A DNA stretch of 14,077 bases from JAMXLO01 sp035511435 (GTDB taxonomy: Bacteria; Pseudomonadota; Alphaproteobacteria; Acetobacterales; Acetobacteraceae), in assembly GCA_035511435.1 (NCBI GenBank), contig DATKFJ010000051.1:1-14077 (forward strand), read 5' to 3'. This document shows positions 1 through 7,058 of this stretch, piece after piece (position 1 is the first letter of the stretch; each line of letters begins with the position of its first letter). Position numbers and translations under genes: made by a program. The notes beneath the pieces are model-generated. The model saw only the letters and a list, made by a program, of their open reading frames with translations. It ran no database searches and was not told the DNA's origin.

Positions 1-165
1 CAGCACGTAGGGGTCCACGGGCGGCTCACGATCGGGGGTGAGCAAATCCTCCACGGTGGCCTCGTATCCCTTGGCCGCACGCGCTTCGAGTTCGTCGCGG
101 GTGGCCCCAAAACCGGCACGCCGCATCAGGTGTGCCATCAAGGCAATGTCTTCTTGGTTCGCCAT
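1..165 (-). CDS. DUF1800 family protein, N-terminal 55 residues (cut by window edge)
   Basis: Translation of the minus strand from ATG at 165 gives 55 uninterrupted codons reaching the window edge, beginning MANQEDIALMAHLMRRAGFG. A strong Shine-Dalgarno sequence (AAGGAGG) lies a few bases upstream of the ATG, which fixes the start. The segment 'MAHLMRRAGFGATRDELEARAAKGY' region, with a later ...VEDLL, matches the opening of DUF1800 proteins, which start with a helix ending in a conserved R-x-x-FG motif. In many bacteria DUF1800 genes sit directly upstream of a DUF1501 gene and are thought to be exported or cell-surface associated; that is family knowledge, and the downstream gene lies outside the window. 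No signal peptide is visible in the 55 residues. The molecular function of DUF1800 is not established. The gene is divergent from the glycosyltransferase gene at 785 and shares the long upstream region with it. Confidence 0.8.
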   Translation of the reverse strand, partial: MANQEDIALMAHLMRRAGFGATRDELEARAAKGYEATVEDLLTPDREPPVDPYVL

Positions 166-784
166 AGTCGAGCCTCCTTCTCTTAGAGATGAGCTGCTTG
201 GTTATTCGCGAGCCTAGGCGTCCTGCCTGCAGGACGCCACAGGCGATATTTCGATTTTCCCGATTGACCGGAGCAAGCCGCGATGCGGTGCATTCCGTGG
301 GGCATCCCGTCGAGCGCCCCATAGGGCACCCCGTGTGCACGCGACGCCGGGTCCTCGGCGATGCCAGGCCCAGATGTGCAGATCCGTGTCGCGAAGCCAG
401 CACGCATTGTGCGCTTTCCTGCCCCAGATAATCTGCCTCGAAGAGTTCTCCGTCTTTTCCAAGTGGTCAATACGCGACCCCAAGCGATCGATACACGAGT
501 GGGCACGGAACCTCGCCTGCTCCTGTTGCCAATGCACCGCGAAGGGGTGAATCCCCGGACGCTTTGGGACAGGTTGCAAGAGCCAAAATGGTGACGTGGC
601 CAAACCCGCCAGTAAACTAATCGTGCGCACATGCGCCCGGCTATGGCAATAGCGCGGCGCCCGGCGAACCGCTTGTGCCTTGCGTCCGCGCAGCAATTCC
701 GCCTACCACCGCTGGCCGGCTGGAGTGCCGCCATAAGTTGCCACGGCGCTCCACTGCCCTAGCATTTCGGAGCGCTTTTCGTAC
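166..784. other. Divergent intergenic region, about 620 bp, no convincing gene
   Basis: This stretch separates the divergent DUF1800 and methyltransferase/glycosyltransferase genes. All six frames are open in places, but the translations are arginine-, cysteine- and proline-rich and contain no recognisable domain, as expected from GC-rich non-coding DNA. Starts inside it have no convincing Shine-Dalgarno sequence. The visible structure is the 22-bp inverted repeat at 217-238 and loosely repeated GCAYYCCGT words between about 289 and 334. No tRNA or known riboswitch was recognised. It presumably holds promoters for both flanking genes, but none could be assigned. Confidence 0.5.
217..238. repeat. 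Perfect 10-bp inverted repeat upstream of the DUF1800 gene
   Basis: The arms GGCGTCCTGC and GCAGGACGCC are perfect inverted copies separated by 2 bp. The repeat lies about 52 bp upstream of the DUF1800 start codon. Depending on the transcription start it would be an operator in the promoter or a hairpin in the 5' leader. A second small inverted repeat (TCTCT-T-AGAGA, 179-189) lies next to the Shine-Dalgarno sequence. There is no T-tract, so it is not a standard terminator. Confidence 0.45.
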
Positions 785-2518
785 ATGGCGTCGTCCAACG
801 ACATTGCAAACAATGATTTGCTGGAGCGAATCCCGCTCGACACCAGCATCGTGCTCGACGTGGGCTGTGGCACCGGGAGCCTGGTTTCGGCGTACCGCCG
901 ACTAAATCCGCGCGCGCGGCTACTCGGCGTCGACAAGGACCCCGCGGCTGCGGCGATTGCGGCGCAGCGGTTCGATGAAGTGGCCGTGGTGGATGTCGAG
1001 CGCAATCCGCTGCCGTTCGTGCTGGATCGCCCGATCGACTGCCTGATCTACGCCGACGTGCTGGAGTATCTGGATGATCCATGGCGGGTGCTGCGCCGCC
1101 ATCAGGAGGCGTTGAGCGACGAGGGCAGCATGCTGATCCGCGTGCCGAACGTGGAACATTGGAGTATCGCCGAGCGTCTGCTGCGCGGCACCTGGCAGTA
1201 TGAGCCGGGCGGCTTGCTGGATCAGGCTCATCTGCGCTGGTTCGGCCTTGAATCGATGCGCCAGGACCTGCTGAAGCTTGGCCTTGTTCCGTACGACGTG
1301 CAGCCGTGCATATCCGAGGCCAGCCAGGCGGAGGCGTTCACCGGCAGGATCACGCCGGCGCTGGCCGCACTCGGCATTGATCCGCGGGCTTATGTGCAGC
1401 GTGCCGCGCCATCGCATTTCATCTGGCGCGTGCGCAAGCGGTTGCGCGCACGACTGACGGTGGCCGCCAACATGCTGCGGCCGATCGGCGGCGTGTCGCA
1501 TGTGCGCGTGGTGCATCCGCTACAGGCATTGCGGAGTGATCCGACGGTGGCGACGCATCTCGTCACGAGTCAGGATCCGCCGACAGCGGCCGGGGATGGA
1601 CCGCGCATCTTCGTTCTGCACCGCCCATCGCTGCCCGGTGAGCCGGGCGCCGCGGTGATCCGCGCGCTGCTGTCCGGCGGCTGGCTGATCGTGACGGAAT
1701 TCGACGATGACCCCGACCATTTCGGTCTGCTGGATGCAGAGGATCAGTTTGCGTTCCGCGGCGTGCATGCGGTGCAGGTCAGCACACCGGCCCTGGCCAC
1801 CATCCTGCGCACGCGAAACCCCGAGATCACGGTGTTCCCCAATGCGATCCATTCGCTGCCGGATGTGAACAATTTCCACGATCCAAGGGTGCTGACCGTG
1901 TTCTTCGGCGCATTGAATCGCGAACGGGACTGGGCGCCGCTGATGCCGATGCTCAACGCGGTGGTCGAGAAGGCAGGTGACCGGCTGCGTTTCGCGGTGG
2001 TGCACGATCAGGCGTTCTTCAATGCGCTGCAGACGCCGCACAAGGTGTTCACGCCGACCTGCGACTACGACAGTTACCTGGCACTGCTTGGCAAGTGCGA
2101 GATCTCGTTGATGCCGCTTGGCGACACACAGTTCAATCGCGCCAAGTCTGATCTGAAGTTCATCGAAGCCGGTGCCTGCCGCGTTGCCGCGCTGGCGAGC
2201 CACGTCGTTTATGCCGACAGCATCGATGATGGCCGTACCGGCCTGCTGTTTCACAGCCCAGAGGAGATGCGAGACCGGCTGCTGCGAATGGTGGCGATGC
2301 CGGAACTGGCACTCGACCTGGGCAACTCGGCGCGCAGTTACGTGGCGAGCGAACGGATGCTCGCCTATCAGGTGGCGCCACGCATTGCCTGGTATCGGTC
2401 GCTATGGGCGCGCCGAGACGAGTTGAACAACGCGTTGTATGCGCGACTGCTGGAATTGCCATTGCCCCCCGGCGGCGAGCCGCTGCCAAGCGCGGCGGAG
2501 CAGGGCGCGCTGCCGTGA
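785..2518 (+). CDS. Bifunctional SAM-dependent methyltransferase / GT-B glycosyltransferase
   Basis: A 577-residue protein with two domains. Residues about 20-175 form a class I methyltransferase: motif I DVGCGTGS (25-32) for S-adenosylmethionine, acidic D50 ending the next strand (GVDKDP), a DVLEYLDDP motif (91-99) and PNVEH (121-125), typical of UbiE/UbiG-like enzymes found with sugar gene clusters. Residues about 270-545 resemble the C-terminal half of a family 4-like GT-B glycosyltransferase, with KSDLKFIEAGA (454-464), where E461 is the expected nucleotide-sugar contact. The linker at about 205-265 has no assigned fold. No signal peptide or membrane segment is seen, so it is probably cytoplasmic and works on a membrane-linked saccharide or a sugar nucleotide. 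ATG 785 was chosen; its Shine-Dalgarno sequence (CGGAG, 768-772) is 12 bp away, longer than usual. It overlaps the next gene as GTGA, implying coupled translation. The acceptor and sugar are unknown. Confidence 0.85.
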   Translation: MASSNDIANNDLLERIPLDTSIVLDVGCGTGSLVSAYRRLNPRARLLGVDKDPAAAAIAAQRFDEVAVVDVERNPLPFVLDRPIDCLIYADVLEYLDDPWRVLRRHQEALSDEGSMLIRVPNVEHWSIAERLLRGTWQYEPGGLLDQAHLRWFGLESMRQDLLKLGLVPYDVQPCISEASQAEAFTGRITPALAALGIDPRAYVQRAAPSHFIWRVRKRLRARLTVAANMLRPIGGVSHVRVVHPLQALRSDPTVATHLVTSQDPPTAAGDGPRIFVLHRPSLPGEPGAAVIRALLSGGWLIVTEFDDDPDHFGLLDAEDQFAFRGVHAVQVSTPALATILRTRNPEITVFPNAIHSLPDVNNFHDPRVLTVFFGALNRERDWAPLMPMLNAVVEKAGDRLRFAVVHDQAFFNALQTPHKVFTPTCDYDSYLALLGKCEISLMPLGDTQFNRAKSDLKFIEAGACRVAALASHVVYADSIDDGRTGLLFHSPEEMRDRLLRMVAMPELALDLGNSARSYVASERMLAYQVAPRIAWYRSLWARRDELNNALYARLLELPLPPGGEPLPSAAEQGALP

Positions 2519-3480
2519 AGCAGCACACGTGGGTGGTGCGCTGGTTGATCTGCTGCCTGCTGTGGGGCATTCGCCTGATGCAGGTCACCAGGCACCTGCT
2601 GCGCCACCATGTCATCCCGTATCTGGCGTGGCCTCTCGGCTGGCTGCGCAGCCACCGCCAGGTTGTCGCGGTGTGGCCGGAGGGCGCGGTGCCGCTTGGG
2701 CCACGCGTGGCGCTGTTCTGTCACTTCGACGCGCAGGGCGCGGTACGAGCCGACGTGCTGCGCTACCTCGCGGCGCTGCGTGAGGCAGGCTTTTCGATCA
2801 TCGCTGTGTCGAACGGTGGCGCATTGCAGCCGCTTGCGATGACGCATCTTCAGACGGTGTGTGCGGCGGTGCTGGTGCGGCGCAATGTCGGCTACGATTT
2901 CTGTGCCTGGCGCGAGGCGCTGGAACGGTTCGACGTGCCGCGCAGCGATACCGAGCTCGTGCTATTGGCAAATGACAGCGTCTACGGTCCGCTGCATTCC
3001 CTGACACCGATACTGGCGCGCGTCATGGCGGGTGGCGCGGATGTCTGGGGGCTGACCGACAGCAATCAGATCCGGTTTCACCTGCAATCATATTTTCTGG
3101 TGGCGGGAGCGGCGGCAATCCGCAGCGATGCGTGGCGGCGGTTCTGGCAGAGCGTCCGACCGGTGCCGTCGAAGTCCATGATGATCCGTCGCTACGAGGT
3201 GGGCCTCACGCAGTGCCTGTCGCGTGCCGGCCTGCGCTGCGAGGCGCTTTGGCCGGTCGCGACATTGTGCCAGCCCGATCGGGCCACCGCGCGGGTCAAT
3301 CCTACGCATCATCTATGGCGGCAACTGCTGGATGCCGGTTTCCCATTCATCAAGCGCGAACTGGTGCGCGACAATCCCGCCGGCATCGCGGATGCGGCGG
3401 AGTGGCGTCAGGCGGTCAGAGCGATTGACGGCGCCAGATTGTACGAGATCGAGCAGGACCTGCGCCGCGCGTCCGGCTGA
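2515..3480 (+). CDS. RgpF-like rhamnan synthesis F family protein
   Basis: Starting at GTG 2515 gives 321 residues. This start overlaps the upstream stop in GTGA; the open frame continues further upstream only inside the previous gene and should not be used. The N-terminal about 45 residues are hydrophobic and basic, possibly a membrane anchor or amphipathic segment. From residue 63 the sequence follows the rhamnan synthesis F family (PF05045): ALFCHFD (66-72), NVGYDF (124-129), NDSVYGP (153-159), WGLTDS (178-183), QSYF (191-194) and YEVGLT (227-232). Family members are glycosyltransferase-like proteins of rhamnose-rich polysaccharide, O-antigen or capsule assembly. The adjoining methyltransferase/glycosyltransferase supports a surface-polysaccharide role, perhaps modification or capping of a glycan. 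No Wzx/Wzy or ABC transporter gene is in the window, so the pair may be an outlying fragment of a cluster. The Shine-Dalgarno match is weak, consistent with translational coupling. Confidence 0.82.
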   Translation: MKQHTWVVRWLICCLLWGIRLMQVTRHLLRHHVIPYLAWPLGWLRSHRQVVAVWPEGAVPLGPRVALFCHFDAQGAVRADVLRYLAALREAGFSIIAVSNGGALQPLAMTHLQTVCAAVLVRRNVGYDFCAWREALERFDVPRSDTELVLLANDSVYGPLHSLTPILARVMAGGADVWGLTDSNQIRFHLQSYFLVAGAAAIRSDAWRRFWQSVRPVPSKSMMIRRYEVGLTQCLSRAGLRCEALWPVATLCQPDRATARVNPTHHLWRQLLDAGFPFIKRELVRDNPAGIADAAEWRQAVRAIDGARLYEIEQDLRRASG

Positions 3481-3545
3481 GAGCTGCTTGCCTTCGCTGC
3501 CCGATCCCGCAAAATGCCGCCGAACACCACGGGAGGGAACAACAC

Positions 3546-4499
3546 ATGCCAGGCGGCACGCGATGGGACAGTTCGGCGCCGATCCGTTATCCCGATCCCA
3601 ACATCCAGGCACTCGATCCGCGGTTTGTGCCTTTGATGCTGGGTCATGCGGCGATCGAGCGCATCGCCGGCGGCTGTCGCTTTACCGAAGGTCCGGTGTG
3701 GTTCGGCGACACGCGGCAGCTGCTGTTCAGCGACATTCCGAACGACCGCATCATGCGCTGGGACGAGGAGACGGGGGCGGTCAGTTTGTTTCGCAAGCCT
3801 TCGCACCATGCCAATGGCAACACGCGCGATCGCCAGGGCCGGCTGATAACCTGCGAAATGGGTTCGCAGCGACTGACCCGCACAGAGTACGACGGCACGG
3901 TCACTGTGCTGGCGGACAGGTTCGACGGCAAGCAGCTGACCGGACCGAACGACGTGGTGGTGAAGTCCGACGGCTCGATCTGGTTCAGCGACAACGGCGC
4001 CGGTATTCGCGGCAATTACCTGGGCCACAAGGCGACGCCGGAATTGCCGTTCCGCGTGTACCGTATCGATGGACGGACCGGCGAGTTGACCATCGCGGTT
4101 GGCGATATGCAGCGGCCAAACGGGCTGTGCTTTTCGCCTGACGAGTCACGGCTTTACGTGGTCGATACGCCGGGCGAGCCGAAGACGGTGCATGTCTACG
4201 ATGTGGTGGCGGACGGCACCAAGGTGGCGAACGGGCGGGTGTTCTTCGCGACGCCGGGTTGGGCGGATGGCATTCGCTGCGACACCGACGGCAATGTGTG
4301 GTGTGGCTTTTCCGGCGGCGAGGCCGAGGACGGCGTTGCGGTGTTCGCTCCGGACGGCACGATGATCGGGCGCATCCTGTTGCCGGAGCGCTGCGCCAAT
4401 GTCTGCTTTGGCGGGGTGAAGCGGAACCGGCTGTTCATGGCGGCGAGCCAGTCGATCTATGCGGTGTATGTCGAGGCGCAGGGTGCACCCGGTGGATAG
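3546..4499 (+). CDS. SMP-30/gluconolactonase/LRE family protein
   Basis: A 317-residue protein with a good Shine-Dalgarno sequence (GGGAGG) before ATG 3546. It matches the SMP-30/gluconolactonase six-bladed beta-propeller, which hydrolyses sugar-derived or other lactones at a central divalent metal. Recognisable positions are E48 in TEGPVW, N92 in HANGN, N135 in GPND, N192 in RPNGL and D241 in ADGIRCD, covering the usual metal-binding and substrate residues. After GPND the usual FTDPPYG-like segment is replaced by FSDNGAG (147-153), a variation near the active-site loop. No signal peptide is evident, so cytoplasmic. It lies 65 bp after the RgpF-like gene and 116 bp before the CoA-transferase gene on the same strand. 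I group it with the catabolic locus because of its lactonase chemistry, but co-transcription with the polysaccharide genes is possible. The physiological lactone is unknown. Confidence 0.85.
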   Translation: MPGGTRWDSSAPIRYPDPNIQALDPRFVPLMLGHAAIERIAGGCRFTEGPVWFGDTRQLLFSDIPNDRIMRWDEETGAVSLFRKPSHHANGNTRDRQGRLITCEMGSQRLTRTEYDGTVTVLADRFDGKQLTGPNDVVVKSDGSIWFSDNGAGIRGNYLGHKATPELPFRVYRIDGRTGELTIAVGDMQRPNGLCFSPDESRLYVVDTPGEPKTVHVYDVVADGTKVANGRVFFATPGWADGIRCDTDGNVWCGFSGGEAEDGVAVFAPDGTMIGRILLPERCANVCFGGVKRNRLFMAASQSIYAVYVEAQGAPGG

Positions 4500-4500
4500 C

Positions 4501-4524
4501 GGCGTGGATGCCGGCGTGGATAGT
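4501..4524 (+). repeat. 12-bp tandem repeat after the SMP-30 stop codon
   Basis: GGCGTGGATGCC is followed directly by GGCGTGGATAGT, matching at 9 of 12 positions, and is preceded by a related GGTGGATAGC that contains the SMP-30 stop codon. This looks like local slippage. In the gene's reading frame the repeat places a second TAG 24 bp after the first. Confidence 0.5.
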
Positions 4525-4534
4525 GTTGCGTTGT

Positions 4535-4564
4535 TTGACACGTCGCGCGAACGCGCCCTAGCGT
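4535..4564 (+). promoter_or_regulatory. Candidate sigma-70-type promoter for the CoA-transferase gene
   Basis: A perfect TTGACA (4535-4540) is followed after 18 bp by TAGCGT (4559-4564), which keeps the T, A and final T of the -10 consensus. Transcription would begin about 45 bp before ATG 4616. The -35 box is strong and the -10 box weak. If real, the CoA-transferase gene has its own promoter independent of the SMP-30 gene. Confidence 0.35.
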
Positions 4565-4600
4565 TGCGGCTTCGCGCGTTGCGGTTTCGCGCTTTGCAGC
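4561..4600 (+). repeat. 15-bp tandem repeat in the leader of the CoA-transferase gene
   Basis: GCGTTGCGGCTTCGC (4561-4575) is followed directly by GCGTTGCGGTTTCGC (4576-4590), one mismatch, and by a partial third copy GCTTTGCAGC. It begins within the candidate -10 region and ends about 15 bp before the start codon, so a change in copy number would alter promoter-to-gene spacing or leader length. Function is unknown. Confidence 0.7.
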
Positions 4601-4615
4601 CATGAAGGTGTCGTC

Positions 4616-5764
4616 ATGAGTCTCAGTCTGGACGGCGTGCGCGTGCTGGAGCTGGCGCGGTATCAGGCGGGACCGCGCGGCGGCATGATCCTGTCGGACC
4701 TTGGTGCCGAGGTGATCAAGATCGAACGGTTCGGCGGCGAGGAGACACGCAAGCATGCGCCGATGGTGCGCGGGCAGAGCGTGTATTTCACGGTCTACAA
4801 TCGCGGCAAGAAGAGCATCTGCGTGGATCTGCGGAACGCGCGCGGCAAGGAGATCTTCGCCGATCTGGTGAAGCAGTCCGACATCGTGCTGGAGAACTTC
4901 CGGCCGGGCACGATGAAGGCGATGGGCTTCGATTACGAACGGCTGCGCGCGTTGAATTCCGGCATCATCCTGGTGTCTGTGTCCGGCTTCGGCCAGTACG
5001 GACCCTATACCGAACGTCCGGCATTCGATCCACTCGGCCAGGCGATGAGCGGCCTTATGACGTTGACGGGCAAGCCGGTTGGTCAGCCTCTTGGCACCGC
5101 GTCTTCGGTGGTCGATCGCTATACGGCGCTGCATGCGACGATCGGAGCGCTGGCCGCACTGCGGCATCGCGATCGCACCGGTGAGGGGCAGCTGGTCGAT
5201 GTCTGCCTGCTGGATTCGGCGCTGACCATGGTGGAGATCCCGACTTCGTACTATCTGGCGACCGGAGAGGAAGGCGGCGAGGCCGGGCGGCCGCCGTACC
5301 GCGCGCAGGACGGCTGGGTGGTGATTTCCGCCGGCGGGCGCGAGATGGCGGCGCGGCTGATGCAACTGGTTTCGGGTGTAACCACTACGAGCGCGGAGCC
5401 GCTGACCGGCGGGCAAGGCGGCGGCGATGCCCGCAAGGCGCTGGAGGCGTGGTGTGCCGCGCGGCCGGTGGAGGCGATCTGCGCCGCGCTGATGGACATC
5501 GGCGTGCCGGTCGCGCCGGTACGCACAATCCCCGAGGTCGCGAAGGACCCGCATCTGTGGGAACGCGAGATGCTGGTGAAGGTTGCGGACGAGGTAGCGG
5601 GCGAGATGTATGTGCCCGGCGTGACGGTGAAGATGTCGAAGACACCGGGCCGCGTGGGGCCTGTACCGACGCCGGGGCAGCATACCGACGAAGTGCTTGG
5701 ACGGCTGCTGGGCTACGACAAGGACGTTCTGAGCCAACTCCGCGAGGTTGGCGCGATCGCCTGA
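4616..5764 (+). CDS. CaiB/BaiF (family III) CoA-transferase
   Basis: A 382-residue protein beginning MSLSLDGVRVLELARY, with a GAAGG-type Shine-Dalgarno sequence before ATG 4616. Family III CoA-transferases move CoA between carboxylic acids through an aspartyl-CoA anhydride intermediate and form intertwined dimers. Landmarks are LSDLGAEVIKIE (26-37), NRGKKSICVDL (62-72), FRPGTM (95-100), SGFGQYGP (123-130) and the candidate catalytic aspartate D167 in SSVVDRYTAL. The C-terminus ends with the usual TPGQHTDEVL segment. Length is normal for the family. Nearby acyl-CoA dehydrogenases indicate that it activates a carboxylic acid for CoA-dependent breakdown. The family does not reveal the acid; a racemase (alpha-methylacyl-CoA) role cannot be excluded, since those enzymes share this fold and lack easily separable motifs. 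It converges with the Rieske gene with 13 bp between stop codons. Confidence 0.88.
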   Translation: MSLSLDGVRVLELARYQAGPRGGMILSDLGAEVIKIERFGGEETRKHAPMVRGQSVYFTVYNRGKKSICVDLRNARGKEIFADLVKQSDIVLENFRPGTMKAMGFDYERLRALNSGIILVSVSGFGQYGPYTERPAFDPLGQAMSGLMTLTGKPVGQPLGTASSVVDRYTALHATIGALAALRHRDRTGEGQLVDVCLLDSALTMVEIPTSYYLATGEEGGEAGRPPYRAQDGWVVISAGGREMAARLMQLVSGVTTTSAEPLTGGQGGGDARKALEAWCAARPVEAICAALMDIGVPVAPVRTIPEVAKDPHLWEREMLVKVADEVAGEMYVPGVTVKMSKTPGRVGPVPTPGQHTDEVLGRLLGYDKDVLSQLREVGAIA

Positions 5765-5777
5765 CGCGCGCCGCGCA

Positions 5778-7043
5778 TCAAGTGTCGAAGCCCATTGCCT
5801 CCGCATAGGCTCGCTGCACCGCTTCGGGCTGGCCGACGAGAAACGGAAAGTCACGACGCGGCGCAATGCCGGGGCGCGTGCGGCCCGCTTCGACTTCCGC
5901 GCGCGTCAGGCCTTCGATGAACTGCCTGCGTCCGATGATGGGCAGCGTGATGCAGCGGTTCACCTCCGGGTCGCGCACGATCGCCTTCGGCTCGCCGCCG
6001 GCCGCAACCGTATCGAGGTCCTGAAAGAAGCGCTGCCGCAGCATGATGATGCCGCGGTCGCTGCGGCCGAGATGTTCGCGCCGCCGGTCGGTGATCGCAC
6101 CCTGTCCGACCCACCCGACGAAATCCTGGTTCATGATGTGGCTGGTGATCCAGCGGCCGGTCGCCGCGTCGGTGACCGGCGCGTGCCAGCAGGGAATGCT
6201 GTCCTGCACATACGGTTCGCGATCCTTCGGCACGCGCGTGAAGAACCAGCCGACGCTGAGTGTCGCGGTATCGTCGATCGGTACGCGCCATTCGAAGTGA
6301 TTGCCGGTGAACAGCGCGTTCGGCCACAGACAGACACGACCGACCGTCCATAGCGGGCTGGATTCATCCGAATCCTCGCGCACGCGACGATACACCAGGC
6401 CGTACTCGAACTCGTCGAATGCCAGCTTGAGATGGCGCGGCGAATATGGGCTGTTGCGGCCTTGCAGCCGAGGTCCCCAGTTGTCGTGCATCCACTCGAA
6501 ATGCACGGGATCGATGGAGTTTTCCTGACACTGGAACCAGTTGCATGGCACCACGGAGAACACAATCTGCACGAAGCCGTTGTTCCAACAGAATGGCTCC
6601 CAGTTCGGCAGCAGCGGTGCGGGATCGGGACCCAGATAGGCCCAGATCAGGCCCGCCTTCGCCGCCACGCGATAGGCCTGGATGCGGATCTGGTCGCGGA
6701 AGCGTACTTCCGGTGCGTCAGTATCCTCGAACGGCTGCTCGCGGCATGCACCGGTTTCGTCGAACCGCCAGCCATGGTAGCTGCAGCGCAGACCGCACTG
6801 CTCGACGATGCCGTACGACAGATCCGCGCTGCGATGCGGGCAGTGGCGGTCGAGCAATCCGTAGTTTCCGGACAAATCCTTGTACAGCACAAGGTCTTCG
6901 CCGAGCAGGCGCACCGGTTTGGTGGCGGTTTCGTCCAGTTCGCTCACCGCGGCTATGGGATGCCAGTAACGCCGCAGCAGCGCGCCCATCCTGGTTCCGG
7001 ACCCGACCTCGGTCAGCAGCTTGTTGCGCGCCTCGCTGAGCAT
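5778..7043 (-). CDS. Rieske [2Fe-2S] aromatic ring-hydroxylating oxygenase, alpha subunit type
   Basis: A 421-residue protein starting at ATG 7043 with GGGTGA just upstream. The Rieske domain (about 25-135) carries both cluster motifs: C68-P-H70 and C87-S-Y-H90, each Cys/His pair binding one iron. The catalytic domain shows QENSIDPVHFEWMH (173-186), with D178, H181 and H186 in the spacing of the mononuclear non-heme iron site; D178 is the likely electron bridge or structural aspartate. This arrangement is that of phthalate 4,5-dioxygenase-like and related single-component oxygenases that mono- or dihydroxylate or demethylate aromatic or alicyclic substrates. No beta subunit, ferredoxin or reductase gene lies in the window, so electrons must come from elsewhere. 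It is last in the minus-strand run, 15 bp after the NHL gene, so probably co-transcribed with it. The substrate is not predictable from the motifs. Confidence 0.9.
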   Translation of the reverse strand: MLSEARNKLLTEVGSGTRMGALLRRYWHPIAAVSELDETATKPVRLLGEDLVLYKDLSGNYGLLDRHCPHRSADLSYGIVEQCGLRCSYHGWRFDETGACREQPFEDTDAPEVRFRDQIRIQAYRVAAKAGLIWAYLGPDPAPLLPNWEPFCWNNGFVQIVFSVVPCNWFQCQENSIDPVHFEWMHDNWGPRLQGRNSPYSPRHLKLAFDEFEYGLVYRRVREDSDESSPLWTVGRVCLWPNALFTGNHFEWRVPIDDTATLSVGWFFTRVPKDREPYVQDSIPCWHAPVTDAATGRWITSHIMNQDFVGWVGQGAITDRRREHLGRSDRGIIMLRQRFFQDLDTVAAGGEPKAIVRDPEVNRCITLPIIGRRQFIEGLTRAEVEAGRTRPGIAPRRDFPFLVGQPEAVQRAYAEAMGFDT

Positions 7044-7058
7044 GGGTTCGTCACCCGT

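Noticed and set aside
183..734. Minus-strand 183-residue ORF in the first intergenic region
   Set aside because: Composition is Arg/Gly/Cys-rich without periodicity, no Shine-Dalgarno sequence or domain was found, and overlapping frames are equally open.
4457..5866. Minus-strand 469-residue ORF opposite the CoA-transferase gene
   Set aside because: It is the antisense shadow of a clear CaiB/BaiF gene; His/Arg/Gln-rich translation with no family match.
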